A model generated the notes under the pieces. That model worked only from the letters and a program-made list of their open reading frames with translations, was not told where the DNA came from and ran no database searches. Positions 11,037-24,400 of a stretch of 64,000 bases of DNA are shown here, piece after piece; within the stretch, counting starts at the first letter, position 1, and the number at the start of each line of letters is the position of its first letter. This stretch comes from Gymnorhina tibicen. Its lineage: Eukaryota > Chordata > Aves > Passeriformes > Artamidae. Both the position numbers and the translations under genes were made by a program. The stretch is from contig VXAZ01002362.1 in NCBI GenBank assembly GCA_013399875.1, positions 699,916 to 763,915 of the forward strand. The letters run 5' to 3'.

Positions 11037-14000
11037 GCCGGTTGTTTTTCCAGCAGAATGTTAATTAGGGGGTTGGAAGCCTCGGAACAACCCTGGGATT
11101 GTGCCTGGGGAACGGGTTCTTTGGGGAGGTGGGACGGGAAGGTTGTGGGGGTTCTGTTGTTTTGTCTTCCCTTGGCTGTGAGTGACTTTCCTTTCAGTGC
11201 CCTGTTTAGTCAGCTGTGGCTGATTATATAAAGTAACCCCCTGGCTCTTCATATAACTAGAAAGCTTATCACCTTTTCCAGCCACTACAACACTCATTAA
11301 AGTCCCTGGAAAAACAACCACCTGCTTTTACTGTTAAAGATCTGTGTTTTGTGCCTGCTGCAATGGGTGAAGCCCTGGGGCCTGGGGTGCTGGGAAATGT
11401 GTCCTTATGGCAGGGCCTTTCCAGGCTGCCTGGCCTTGGACCTGGCTGAGGGAGGAAAAAAAATCCGTTTTTTTTTTTTTTTTCCAGGTGGCTCCCTCTA
11501 GTTATGTTTAAATCTCGAGGTAAAAACAGTGAGAAAAATGGAGCCGAGTTCCTCAAAGCCCTGCTGTCATTGGTTTTCAATATGAGGACTGGGAGGAAAG
11601 TAAGAGGCCTGGGCCAGTTTAACTGCTGGGAGTATTGGTGGCATTTTGTGGAAGGGCTGAAGTGAGGAGTAGGATTTTTGGTGCTTTTGTTACATTCAGT
11701 GTAGTGAGGGACAGACCAGAGGCCACTTCAGACCTCTGAAGTGATGTGCTGGGTCCAAACTGCTTCCTTGAAGAGGATACCCCTCCTCTCGTGACCACTA
11801 TGTTAGTGGCTAATAATTTGGGTAAATTGAATGTGTCCAGTCATTCAAAACTCTTCTGGTCTCACTCAGTGCTCCTTGCAAGTACCAAGGCATATTTCTT
11901 GAGCTTTGGGTTAAAAATAAAGCCCCGGTGCTGTGTGGCAGCATGGGGGCTCTGAGGAAGTGCCCCTCAGCCTTCCCTGTGACCTCCCAACAGCCCTGCT
12001 GGCTCCCTGTGGGGAGAAGGGTGCAGGGGTGGATTTGGGAACAGCTAACGCAGAAGCAGCTGAGGCAGAGCTTCAGCTGCTCTCACCAAGACAAGAGCAG
12101 ATGTTCCCAATAAAACATCCTCCTCAGATGTGGGTGCCTGGCTGATAACAAACAGCAGGAGGGCCCTGTGCTATTAGACCACAATGAAGGCTGGGGTGGA
12201 TTCTCTTGTGTCTATTAAACACTTGAGTTTGGTGGAGCCCTCAAATGCATCTTCATCCCTTACCCAGCTGCCTGCACTGTGAAACCCACAGGAACTTCAT
12301 ATCTTTGAAACCTCTCCCACTCTGTCAGCCTTGGCTGAAGTTTGCATGTGGTTATTAGAGCAGAGGACAGGCAAGTGCATGTTTTATTATCCTCCATCCC
12401 CCCCAGTGTGCTTTTTCGTGTGTGCATATATCCTGCCGCTCCCGAATCAATCTGCTGTTGAATCCTTGGTTTAGTGTAATTTAACTGGCAGGGATGGGAA
12501 CTTGGAGGCTTTCTTTTCTTTTCTTCTCAGTTGTTTCCATCTACTGTTTTATGAATATTCCATTGCTCAATAAGGGGAGGTGGAAAATGAAATCCCAAGA
12601 TCATCTTTTAAAGGATGTTAATGACCATGAATGTAACCAATATAGTTAATAACAGTCCAGGCAGAGATGGAAGACCATTCCCTTCTTTTGAGCAAGGGCC
12701 AACATAGCTTTCTGATTATCCCTACTAGAGAGGGATCTGGATATTAAAGGATAAGTCATGCTAAGTATTTCCTTCTTAGACTCCTTATTCATTTATGCCT
12801 ACTGGTTCTTGTCATCTTTAAAGGTGTTGTTTAGCCTGGTTTGAATTACTTTAAACCAAAAAGTTTTAAAAAGACGGCTCTTGAATCCATGGAGATGTTT
12901 GCTAAATCCTTTGATTAAAGGGATGAGGTTTTTCTTCTTTAAGCAACATTTGGTAACAAAAGTAAGAATTATTCTTAATTTGAAGTGTGAAAGGGAGGGA
13001 TGAGGACTTCAGATTTTAGAAAGCTGCTCTTGGTGGTAGGGGTAGCGTGTGCTTGGTTTTCTTGTGCTTCTCTGAGTTAAACCTTGTGAGGCTCAACAAC
13101 GATGTACCGTGTCCCACGGATCCCAGCATGGAATTCTTAGAGGGACAAAAAAAAGAATAATTGTTCCCTTTCTATAAAGCAAAAACCAGTAGAAAACCCC
13201 CATATTTTAGCCCTGGAGCAACAAGAAGATAAGGAAGTACCGGGTAGAGGGAGAAACAAAGCCCTTTGGCTAAAGTGGCCGTTGCCTCCAGGTTTCTCTC
13301 TGCTCCACCTCTTTCCTTTGTCCCTGTATTCTTCAGTCTCCTCCTCCAGTCTAGCTGCCTCTTAACCTCATTAATACTTTGCTTTGATGGTCTTAAGTTC
13401 TTGACAATTTATTCCAGATGTTTGCTACTTTGAGTGAAATAGATTTCCCAAATTTCCTGTTTACTCTTAGTGTCTTTTGTCTTTTTCTTCTTTGAAAGTG
13501 TGACATTTTTTTTAACCTCTTAGCAATCCAGACATGTTAGTTCACTGTTCCACCCCCTCTTCCTCCTCGCATCTCCTAAAGTTGGTGGTGCTTTCCATAG
13601 AACGCACACTCCTTTTTTGTTGTCTTCTTGTGGGGCAATCTTGATCTTTTTCACCTTCCTTAATTCTGCACACATGAAAGTCTGACTCAAAGGTTTTTTA
13701 GGTGTGTTTGGTGTTGCTTTTTTTTCTATGGGTGCACACCCAGAGGAGAGCAAGAAAATTATGGAGAGAGAAAATAAAAAAATCATGCTTTTTGACAGGC
13801 TCCAGACCAAAAGTCCTTCAAACATGGGTCTTGCTTGTTCCTTCAGGTGCTTTCCATGAATTATGTGGAGAGCTTTGAGTAGACAGAGTGGGCTGGCATC
13901 TGCTCCTTGAGCTGCTCAAGGTGTAGAAGTTGTGGCTGCTGTTAACAGGGTTGGCACAATTCCCTACACCAGGAGTGCAGTTGGAACAGCATGACTGACC

Positions 14001-14995
14001 TGGGAATGGCTGTGCTGTTGGAAGTTCCCATTATAGCAATAAAAATGTGTCCATTTTAAAGTGGTTGTATGGCTTTAATTATTCTCTTGTTTTCTTTAAA
14101 AATAAAACCAAAAACAAAATAAACCTTTAAGTGAACCAGGTTTTCAAGTACAAAAGCTGTGCCTAGACCAGGCCTTAGGCCTCAGTCTTGCAGACACTTT
14201 CACAGGTGCTTAACTTTACCATTATGAGTAATCCTATTGATTTTCAACGGCACTGCTCAGGCAATAAAGAGTGGATTTGTATGATCTGGGGCTTACCATG
14301 GGGTATATCAGAAATCACTCTTCTGAAATTAATGATTACATGGGTGTAAGAGGAGTGTCCAGCCCAGGATTTAGTTAAAATTAATAGGACTTTTGCTTGT
14401 AGGCTGTCTTTGAAGTATTTAGCTGTCTTGTCTGCTCCTTTGAGTGCTGTATCTTGAAGGCCAGTCATTTTTTGACTTTTGTTATGATGACCTTCAGAAT
14501 AAATATTCAGGTAGTACTTGGTGTACTGTGACTTTCTATCTCTTGGCCAATTGTAACTTTCCATGGAGGCTCTTCCAAGTGTCAGTGCCTTTACAATGTC
14601 ATTTTTGTGGTGTCTGACACTGGCTGAGCTCACTGCACATTTCCAGCCTCTGGATCTCTCTTTTCCATCCAGTTGCCTGTTTTCCTGAAACTTGTGGCAA
14701 CATGACAGCTCTGAAACTCCTGTCTCGCTCTCAAATTGGGCTGAAAGCAACCAACTCATTCAAGAGTTATTAGAGATGCATGCTCATGCACACCATGATC
14801 ATATATATGCAGTATTTTTGAAGGAAGTCAGGCAGAAAAAATAAAAAGTGATTTGATTAGGGATAGATGCATTATAATGTTTCATGAGCTTGAAAAAAAT
14901 GACTTTTCTGTATGGCTGATCTTACAAATATGCTTTACCCCAATCTATCTCTTACCCCTCTTAACAAAAACAGGCATAAAGCTACTATTTATGCA
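11037..14995. other. Intergenic, no gene recognised
   Basis: This is AT-rich non-coding sequence with a T16 run at 11468-11483. The 171-codon open frame on the - strand at 14244-14759 has no known motif and is about what chance allows. Sequence at about 13400-13500 may be an old antisense LINE remnant, but the similarity is too faint to call. Confidence 0.5.
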
Positions 14996-15187
14996 AAATA
15001 TTAGGCAAAGCTCTTCCCCCAGAGGGTGCTGGGGCACTGAACAGGCTCCCAGAGCTCCAGGAGCATTTGGACAATGCTCTCAGGGATGCACAGGGTGGGA
15101 TTGTTGGGGTGTCTGTGCAGGGCCAGGAGCTGGACTTGATGATTCTTGTGGGGCCCTTCCAGCTCAGGACATCCTATGTTTCTATGA
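14996..15187 (+). mobile_element. CR1 LINE 3' end
   Basis: The segment carries the 3' UTR found on many avian CR1 copies: 'ctcttcccccagagggtgct', then 'ctccaggagcatttggacaa', then 'ggagctggacttgatgattc', ending in a (ATTCTATG)-like tail at about 15172-15187. It is in sense orientation, 5'-truncated as usual for CR1, and better preserved than the other copies here, so probably younger. The match is from memory of the consensus. Confidence 0.85.
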
Positions 15188-17920
15188 AATAGATATGGAC
15201 AAGCCTTTTTGGAAGCCACAGGAGGAAAATTCCCCTTTTCAGTGTTTCAACAATATAAATGTAGGCTTGGCACCAGGGCTGAGAGGTCTGTGCCAGCTGC
15301 CGACACGGTGGGTGAGTCATTTCTGCTCAGGTGTTTGCTGGAGAAGGAAATCTTTGAGTTCTTAGAGAAATACTTGGGGGGAAACAGCCCTGTTGTGTTA
15401 AAGCACCAGGAATCTGACATCCCAGCCAGCTTTGTCCCAGCTGCCTGTGCAGCAAATCACCAAAGGGAATGGGGATTTGACTCAATCCAGCCTGTTTTCC
15501 CCTTTAAAAGGACAATTTTAATTTAAGGAGTTTCAAAATAGGAAAAGAAAAACAGCTAAAAAGCCCCAGGTACTGAGATCAGGAAGAGAACATCCAGCTT
15601 CAGCTGGAGCCTGCAGAGAAGGAGTGTTCAGGGTGAGAGGGTTTATTCTGCACCTTGTGCTGTACAGCACTGAACGTTGCAACCCCAGCTCCCAAACTGT
15701 GAGTGTTGTTCATGCAGCAGTTGTGCAGGGAATGCCACAGCTTTGCCTGGCAAGAACCTAACTGCAAATTTTGCAGAAATTGTGGCAGATTTCCGTTGAG
15801 GTCAGTGGGAGCAGGTCAGCACAGACTCGGCTGGATGGTGCTCTTTGGCACTGTGGGATGCACGGAGGAACCAGGGGTGGGGATGTGCAGAGCACCAGGT
15901 GAAAGTTGACTGAGTCCCAAATTCTGTCACTGACTCAATAAACTCTTGAAGTTGCTTTTGCACTTGTTTCTCTCACTGTCTTTGGAATAATTGTGGCACT
16001 TTGTTAGGGTTCTTGGCGCTGTGCAAGTGGGTGCTTTGCGGGAGTCTTCAAGACCCCCAGGAACTACCAGGTAGATGATGGTAACTTGCATATCCATTAT
16101 TGTTTCCTGGCCTGTGTGGAACTGCCTCATCCAAGTCCAATCTGCGAGTTAAGTTAACAGGACAAATGTCAAAGATTCAAGATCCAAAGACGCTGCTTCT
16201 TTCCTGCTGTTCAACAGCGTTTGCTTGCCAGTGTCGTTCTGCCTCTCTTTTGGAGAGATCTGTGGGGCTTTGGAAGGGGATAAAGTACAGCTGGTTTTTC
16301 TCCCTCCTCTAGGTTGTAAGACCAGACTCCTGGGTGCTACCAGGGATCTTGCACCTTCCCTAGGGAGAAGGATGGGATTTCTAGGTCTTGGACAGCCCCA
16401 GGGGCTGCTGCCACTGCCCTTACTCCTTCTAAGTATTGTTCTTGGGGCACTGCCACTGCTAGTGCCAGGACTTGAGGCTCTGGCTCAGCCCCTGCTGGTG
16501 CTGTTGCTGGCTCAGATGCCTTTTTTTGCAGCTCTCTGGTCGGACAGTTGTTAGCTGCAAACTTGGGGAAGATTGGTCACTTCTTGTCTTAATTTCTTTT
16601 CTCCTCTTCATTTGCTGTTCACCATTTTGGAGATGAGTATAAAGGGAGGCACACTGTGTAGAAAAAATGTTTATTTTGGGAATGGTCCACGAGCTATTCT
16701 TTCAGTCATAGCCTTTGGTTAGATTAGGACTGAATAGTGTGTCCATGTGAGGCCAAACCAATGAATTTGGGTTTGAAGGCAGCAACATCCCATGAGAAGA
16801 TCTGGTGAAACTGGAGGTTGGGGTAGAAAAATGTCTTTATTGGGTTGTTGGAGCTATGCAGCTGTTCTAGGATTTTGCTGTTAGCCTAAAAAATAATTAA
16901 TTCCTTTTCCATCTCGAAGATGCCCCTCAGGTCCTGCCTGCAAGGAAGAGGATCGGCCAACATTCTCCACGCTGGATCTTCCTCTGTCCTGTGTCATTTG
17001 GCACAACAACACAGTGGAATCTTCAGTGTTGGTTACAAAATACTCATAATGGGCATTGAAACACACTGAATTTGCTAATATGTCTCTTCATAACTTTCAT
17101 GTCTAGAAGCCCCAGCTGAGATCAGGGCCTTGTTGTGTGAGATGTTATGCAAATACATATTTTGTACAAACAGGATGATGAAATCACATGGAAAACTTTT
17201 ATAATCAAAGCTGAAAAAGAGCAACAGGGAAAGAAAAAATACCACATGGAGTTGCTTTTTCAGGGTCATGTTGTGTGCCACTGGCAAAGGCAGAAAGAAC
17301 AGCAGTGGGTCTCCTGGGTTCCAGGCTGGTCCTTATCTGCCAGGGCATCCTGTCTCTTCCAAACCATCCCTTAGTGCTCCTTTAAACTCTGTTGCAGAGC
17401 TGCAGGACTGAGGGGGTTCAGCTAATTCAATTTACCCTTCATTTGTCAATCTGCTCCCCTCCCCAGAGCCCTGTGGCTGCTCTGTGCTGCTGGGAACTGA
17501 GCTGGGCTTGTTTGGTTTCCAGAGAGGAAACGGAGCAGAGCTGGGATGCTGCACTGAACCATGGAGATGCCATCCCAAGAACAACTTGTGGTCACAAGCC
17601 AGGCTACCTGGGTTTAAATTGTGTCCAACTGCTTGAGCCAGGCAACTAAATACTTCTGAAGCTTATTAAATTAACCAGTTAGACCAAGGCAATGTACAAG
17701 GTACACAGGCCAAAGAAAGCATTGTGGGTGTAACCTTTTGAAGGAGAATTATAGTTGCTGCTGATCACGCTGTTACAGTAAATGTGGTGTCAGTGTTTCC
17801 ATATTGGTCTTTTTTTTTCCTTTTCTTTGTTTTTTCCTTTTTTCCCCCCCCCCTGTGTGAAAAGGTTTGCACCTCATGAAGAGGTTTTCATGTGCTGTGA
17901 AATGCAACGTGAAACCACTG
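15188..17920. other. Intergenic, no gene recognised
   Basis: I see no exon or clear repeat here except a pyrimidine run at 17808-17853 that ends in C10 (17844-17853). The open frames are short and overlap on opposite strands. Confidence 0.55.
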
Positions 17921-17966
17921 GATCTTTGTTACCCAAAGAACCTGATCTTTGTTACCCAAAGAATCT
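17921..17966 (+). repeat. Two-copy 23-bp tandem duplication carrying a palindromic element
   Basis: Copies 17921-17943 and 17944-17966 differ at one base. Each contains CTTTGTTACCCAAAG, an inverted repeat with 5-base arms around TTACC. The left arm with its next bases reads CTTTGTT, which in reverse is AACAAAG, a match to the SOX and TCF/LEF core. Duplication is directly visible; a binding role is inference. Confidence 0.8.
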
Positions 17967-18734
17967 GCACAGTTTATACAGGGAAGGAGCAGCCTTTAAA
18001 ACTGGGATTTGAACCCGATGCCAACCACCCAAAAGTTTGGGGGAGTTCAGCTCACACTGGATTCTCCTTATTGTGAAAAGTATTCCCTTTGGTTGTTGTT
18101 TAGCACTGGAGAGGTGACAAATCCATGGGTCAGGTACTCCTGTGTGGTTCAGCTCTGGGGACACAAACAGCTTTGCTGTGTTTGTGATTTGTCTTGGTGT
18201 GGGGTGGCTGGGGTGAGGGCAGGATGCTGCTGCATCCCCACAAAGCGCTCTGTTACTGGGCAGGCTCTGTCTCAGCCCACACAAACATGCTGCACTTGAT
18301 TAATCACCTTCATTATGGTCATATTCTCACCCAGCCAGGAGCAGGGCACTGTGCAGAACCAGCCTCCCTTTGTTTCTCTGAACTGCCAACCTGTTTCCCC
18401 AGGCCACACCTCCTTTCTAATTTGAGTGACAAAATTAGGGAAAAACTGGTTTACATCTTGCTCTTCCATCCGCCTGGGCATGTTTGGGAATCCCTAAGAA
18501 TGACTGAAATCAGTGGTTTAAGCTATTTTCTTTTTTTTATTACACACCTCCCACAATAACTCTGAAGTAGCTTCATAATGGAAATGCTGACACGACTCGA
18601 TCGCCTCAGCCCCGGGAGTGTGTTCCACCTTCTATTGTTTGCCTTGGCCTCTGTAAATTGTATATTGCCTCAGTTTAATTGGTTAATTTAATAAACTTCT
18701 GCAGTGCTGTATCAGTTGCCTGGCTTAGCTTTTA
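17967..18734. other. Intergenic, no gene recognised
   Basis: No exon, RNA gene or repeat is recognised in this stretch. Confidence 0.5.
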
Positions 18735-18825
18735 TCCACCAGGCTGATGAAGAAAGTATAAGTTTCAAAAGCTTTCCTGTAAGAAGTTAATCAAATAAAA
18801 GGTGTCTCCTACTGTACCTTGCATG
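18735..18825 (+). mobile_element. Ancient amniote interspersed repeat, 3' part
   Basis: The order 'ggctgatgaagaaagtataa', 'caaaagctttcctgtaagaa', 'caaataaaaggtgtctccta' matches the end of an old repeat that is common in turtles and other reptiles (pattern: gatgaag, cgaaagctt, aaataaa, aaggtg). I recognise the pattern but cannot name the family with confidence. It is a short, decayed copy. Confidence 0.5.
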
Positions 18826-19514
18826 TATGTCTTGGAAAGATGGCTTGAATTGTCACATTTTTATAATTAAAACATTTAACAAAATCCTCTAAAAATCTTT
18901 GTGTAGCTTAAAAAAGGGGACTTTTTCACTTAAGGCTGTGCAATGCTTCAGCAGCCACATCTGAATGATACCTTAGGCTAAAAATGGTATTTTAGATGGA
19001 CTCTTGGGACTGCAGAGAGGGTAGAAAAGTGGGAAAAGCATAACAAAAATGATCTAAAGGTATTATGGAACGGAAGTCTTGCAATCCAGCCATGTGTGAG
19101 GCTTGGGTGACCTGCACTGATTTTCTGGTTCTGGCTGAAGCTCCTCACAGCCACGAGCAGATCCTTTAACACCTCTCTGCTTTGTTCCCTGTTTTTCCCA
19201 TTTCAAGAGTCTCATTAATTCCAGTTTTGAGGTTTGGGGCTCGCATGCTGCAGTGGGGCTTTTTCTTTCCTGAGCTGGAGTAACGAGGAGTCTGAAAGCT
19301 CAGTACCTTCACTGTGGGTGCAGCAAAGCCTCATCCAGGCCATGCAGAGAGCCCTGGAGAGGCCCCGTGCGAGGGAGTGTTTGTCTGTGCTCAGCAGAGC
19401 CACAGAGCCCAACGCACGTGTAACACGAGCCCATCTTTATCTATTTTAATCCACAGCTCCAGCATCCCAAGATTTAGGGGTATTCATCTATCAAGAGTGA
19501 TTTAGATATACTTG
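18826..19514. other. Intergenic, no gene recognised
   Basis: No exon or repeat is recognised. Several short open frames overlap at 19215-19505 but share no protein signature. Confidence 0.5.
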
Positions 19515-19597
19515 ATCATGCCTCAGGGCAGGGGGACAGCCTAGGTTACTTCTTGATATCCCTTCCAGCCCCGTTTTTTTATGACTCTATTAGAGCT
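19515..19597 (+). mobile_element. CR1 LINE 3' tail remnant
   Basis: The order 'ctcagggcagggggacagcc', 'ttgatatcccttccagcccc' and 'tatgactctatta' follows the last part of the CR1 3' UTR and its terminal short repeat. The copy is strongly diverged and truncated. Confidence 0.55.
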
Positions 19598-19729
19598 GAC
19601 AACAACAGAATCGTATACTTTGTTCCAAAGGCTTCGTCCATTAATTAGTACTTTGTGGTGCACAGCTCCTCTTCCCTTGAGGAGCTCTAAGAGGTTGACA
19701 AGTGCTAATTAAGTCCTACAAGAACTGGT

Positions 19730-19835
19730 GTGTTGGGTAATTATTATTTTACAGGTAGAGAAACTGAGGTGCAAATGTAACCCACAGGAAGTTTTGGGAC
19801 AGAATCTCACTTCCATGCTTAGCATTTTAGCTGCT
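19730..19835 (-). mobile_element. MIR-type SINE remnant, antisense
   Basis: 'attattattttacaggtaga' followed by 'gaaactgaggtgcaaa' and 'acccacaggaag' matches the reverse complement of the conserved MIR core (reverse of 'cctcagtttc...ctgtaaaat'). This SINE is ancestral to amniotes. Edges are approximate. Confidence 0.6.
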
Positions 19836-21370
19836 TAAAATTCTGGCTGAGCTGCGCCTCTGGGCTGTTGTCAATGGAGAATAAGGTGGTGTTTCCCTCC
19901 TCCTGCCCACATCTGAGCCAGTCAAGGCTATAATGGGCTCACCAGCCATGTTTGGGCTGCATCAGCATCAGAGGGGCACTGCTGGTAAAATGAATCTGGC
20001 CTGCGTGCCAAAAATAAGTTTATTTTTTCTCTATTTCATGCTTCCTGGACTTGCAGAATTATACTGACTTTAAAGGGGAGCTGCCCCAGAGTCCTGAATC
20101 CGGCCTCTTGTATGGAGAGGGAGGTAACCTCTTGCAGTCCATGCCATTTGAGTGTAATTTTCGATCAAACATTTGCAGTGTAATTAGTCTGCTTCAGAGT
20201 TCTCCGGTGTGGAGTGACATGGCCATGTGGCATTTGAGAACACTTGAAGAGGAAATGGGTTAATTAGTTTAGCTCTGGGTCAACAGCACCTCAGGAGCCA
20301 GACTGGGTCTCTATCTGGGTTGCTGGTGTTTAAAGTTCTCTGTTTAGTCAGCAGTGCCTGGCTAGAGGAGGGTCTGTGGTGTGAATGCTGAGGTGTGACT
20401 GGAACAGTTTCGTTGGTCCTGTAGCGGGGTCATCAGCCATTTGTGTTTTCATCTGTGATATTCTATTCCTAAGAGAGACATCATGTGCTGGTTTTTCCAT
20501 GCTGCTTTTCCTGCGTCTTCTGCATCCCACAACACTTGTTTGCAAGGTTAGGCTTTGTGTAGAATTCCAGGAAAACTCACTGATTCCAGAAATACTATTT
20601 AGTGTCCTTAATCAAATTCTGTCCCGAAGACTCATTGATTCCACTGACTTCCTTGGGTCTGTGAAGTCTGTGCACAGGGATCTGAGTTTGATCAGATGTG
20701 GATTCTGATGAAGCAAATTTCATTCCACCACACCAGTCTTCAAACATCCCATTTGTAAATTATCCAGCTGAATTCCCACCTTAGGTCTGCACTCACAATT
20801 AAAGATCAATTTTACGAGAGCCCTTTCTGGCTCCACCTGAAACACACGTTAAATGGTGGCAAACCAGGAATGCAGACCTGAGAGTACAAATTCCAGGGTG
20901 GTAGCAAATTTGTCCTTGATGTGCTGCAGAGGGGCTGGTTAGACAAGTTAAACTCCAATTAGCAGCTTTCGTGTGATGGAAATGGTTGTCTTGTTGCCTC
21001 TGTCCGGCCCTGTCATGCTGCTGCACACCAATTCCCTCCCCTCCTCCAGGGTGTGGTCTCCATTAACGTTTGCACGCTGTAATTTGTGGTGCTGCTCAGT
21101 TTAAGAGGACCACATTTGCCAGTCCAAGCCGTGTCTTGGTGAGAGGGTGAGGTGCCTGTTGCAACCAGGAGGGGTTTTCCCATTCACACACGGTCTCCGC
21201 TAATCCCACAAGCCGGGGTGTGATGCAGCTCAGCATGGAGCACAGCCTGGGAGGGAATGGGCTGGTTTTTCAGGAGAGCAGGAGGAAGTGGTGGGAATGA
21301 GCCCCAGAGATGTTTCTGCCTCGTTTGTTCTCCCTGATGAAGGGGTTTTCTTGACTAGGACTACACAGTT
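19836..21370. other. Intergenic, no gene recognised
   Basis: Nothing beyond short random open frames is seen here. Confidence 0.5.
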
Positions 21371-21418
21371 GGGCTTTGCAAGTAATCTCGTCCCGGGCTT
21401 TGCAAGTAATCTCGTCCC
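21371..21418 (+). repeat. Perfect 24-bp tandem duplication
   Basis: Two identical 24-base units at 21371-21394 and 21395-21418 lie directly head to tail. Perfect identity suggests a recent local slip or duplication. It falls in no recognised gene. Confidence 0.95.
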
Positions 21419-24400
21419 AAGCTGTGCTGGACATGCAGGTGTTCCCTGTGCTGTGTTATGCTCCTGCCACAGCAGTTCACCCTGGCTGGACAGATCATAC
21501 CCACAGTGCTGCACAGTCCCTGTGCAGTGCCCGTTTTTTGGGAATTCTGCCATAGGGTTGTAAACCCTAAAGAAACCGTTCACGCAGTTCTGAACATTTC
21601 TCCCTGTATTGGATGTTTCAGAAATGGGGCTCCTTTCCTTTCAGAGGTGGCACTGCAGAATGCAGGAAGGAGACAGGCATCTCCCAGCTCTTTCCAAGGA
21701 GGCAGTCCCAACCTGTTCTGCTGGAGAGGCAGTAGCCAGGTGCAGAGGGATGGAGAAGCATTGGGAGCAAGTAACACCGTGTTTTTCCCATGATTACAAG
21801 CCAGAAAGGCTTGTGAATGGACAGTAGCGATGAATCCTCCCCCTCCTCCACTCATTGTGGGCCAAACCTCCTCAAACCCGTCCCACTCTGTTGTGTCCAG
21901 ACCAGGAGCCTATTCCCGCCAGGAGAGGCTGCATTTTATGGCTGTGCAGGAGAATGGGACCACTAAGGGAAGGTTCAGTATCCAAGGGCTGCAGTTGAGA
22001 GCCCAGCTGAGCAGACTGGCCAGTCCCCAGCTGCTAAGAGAGCAAATCAGTGAGCAGAAATGTCCTTGAGCATTGCCAAAATGGCCAATGGATCCGTATC
22101 CACGTCCTAGCAGAGCTGGGCATTTCAGCCTGAGCATTCATGTGAAATCAGAGGTGAAGGACTGGCAGGGGACAGCAGCAAACCAGTCCAGGGGATGTTA
22201 AACACTGCCTCTCACTGAGCCAACCCCTCTGAGCACGTCCGTGTCCATCTGGCAGGTAATTAGCTGGATCTCTGGTGGAAGAATCAGTGAAGGGATCCCT
22301 CTTGCCACATCTCCTTGTAAAGTGACTACTCTAATTTTTGTGACATCCAGCTGGAGGGGCTCTGTATCTGTCGTTACAGACCATTAAACTCCTTCAGATC
22401 CATCTATATATTTTAAGTAGTTTCTGACCCCTGGGTGACAGTGGCTGAGGGGGATCTGGGTTTTTAAAATTTTTTTTTAAGGAACATTTTCTTGGATTGA
22501 ATGAGTCAAAAAGTTTTTGGCTAAGGAGGCTGCATGTTCACAAGTTCCTGTCCCAGCAGGCTGGGCATGGGCAAAATCTGCCTTCTGCGGCAGCTGTGTA
22601 TTTCCCAGAATACAACAAAACCTGTCGGATTGTCCCTGATCTTACCAGCAAATGGGACAGTTTTGTCTCCAGCAAGAATTCCTCTGGTTTCTTAATTACA
22701 GTAGTCTTGATACTGGTAGGCACAAATTTTCCTGGAAGAGGCAGTAAGGAGTTGAAATGCTGCAGGGAATAAACAGGCGGAGCAGTCTGCTCCAAAAAGC
22801 TGCAAGGAAAATGTTTCTCAAAAAGATTCTGGAGGGATGGTGATAGTAGTGAAGGGACCAAAAAGGGGAATTGGTTCCCATTGAATAAAATGCTGTTTGA
22901 CTCCATACATAATGCTTCCTTTCATTAAAGTGCCTGCAATATTTTCTTGTTAATTGAAATTAATTTATTAATTTCAGTTTGAAAATGTGTAAGCACTTTC
23001 AGGCTGATGACTTTTATTTTTTCAGCTGAAGTGACAAATCCAATATAAATTTGCAATGTGTTTATTCACCCAAATATGCCTGTTTTCTTTGGGCTGGGAT
23101 AAAAGTTTGAGCTGAGAAACTCTGCCTGCTTCTGATCTGGACAACACCTTCTGCCTAAGGATGCTTTCATTCATGAATAAAGGGATAAATAAGGGGAATC
23201 AAAGCCCAGGGAGGCAGTAGGTGCTCTGTGAGGGCTGAGGATTTCACACAAAGAAAGAAAAATTGAAAGAAATGGGCAGTGCAGATACGTTGAACAAAGT
23301 TTTCTGTCCCTGTGTAAGGTGTTATGATTTCTGTGATGGTCCTGCATCCCAAAGGGTCTGTAACAGTGGTGAGATTCTGTAAATTACCTGAGCTAGAGAT
23401 TTGCATAAATAATAATGTCAGTTTAGAAATGTGTGGGGCAGCAAAGGAGTAGGTGACCTGATCGCTCCAAACCACCATTTCCGGGCCATCTTTCATCCTT
23501 CACCTTCTAACCAGTGGTGGGAATGATGTCCCAGTTGCTCATTAACCATCCTTCAACCCCAAAAATAGTTCCCAGCCTATTTTTTTTGGCTAAAATAAAG
23601 GGTCCTTTTTTCCCTTAGTACAAGCAGGGATGCAAAGGTGAAGTTTTCTTTTGTTGTTTTCAATGACAACAATATTTTCTTCTTGCAAAAGGACAATAGG
23701 AAAAGTTTACAACACTAATTGTCAGTGGAAGCAATTTTCTAAAAGGGGGATCTGGGCTCAGCTGTTTAAATGTTTACTTGCTGGTGCTTGATTAAAAGCT
23801 AATTAGAGAAGTATGATTTTATGTAGTTTCTAAATCTGTGAAATCTGGTGTCACTCAAGGATTGAGCTTGTAATTATATACCATGTGTGGGAAAAGTCCT
23901 ATTGACAGTCCTCACTGATGTCCAAAGAAACAGCTGGAGTCAGTGTAAACATGGGACTCAGTGGAAAGGATAACTCACTGGGGGCCTGTAGAATTTTCCT
24001 CTAATACATATTAAAATTTTATATAACAGGTATGGTGTATTAATATCTCACATTTGTAAGTTGCTATATAAACAAGTCTATAAATATATATTACCTATTT
24101 ATTAATTTGATTCAATAAATTAAACTAATGAGCTGAAACTTGAATTCCTGCTTCCTGAACTACTTTTTCTCTGTCAGAAATCTGGAGGATTTGGGGTCTC
24201 TTCTGAGAGAGGCAGAACATTTCTCTGGAAGGTGTTCAGAACTCAGATTTAGATAACCAAATAAAAGTTGGAATATCAAAAGCATGTGTCATGTTTAGTA
24301 TTTAATAACACTGAGACTTTTCTGGAAGCTGCTGTTGTGGGGTGTCCAGCTGCAAACCCAGCTCCAGAGATCCAGCTCTGGTGCCATCCTGAGTACACGC

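Noticed and set aside
13400..13500. Possible antisense old LINE remnant
   Set aside because: Similarity to the remembered consensus is vague and could not be anchored by a distinct motif.
14244..14759. 171-codon open frame on the - strand
   Set aside because: No familiar domain and no splice context; a frame of this length is about what chance gives once in 64 kb of this composition.
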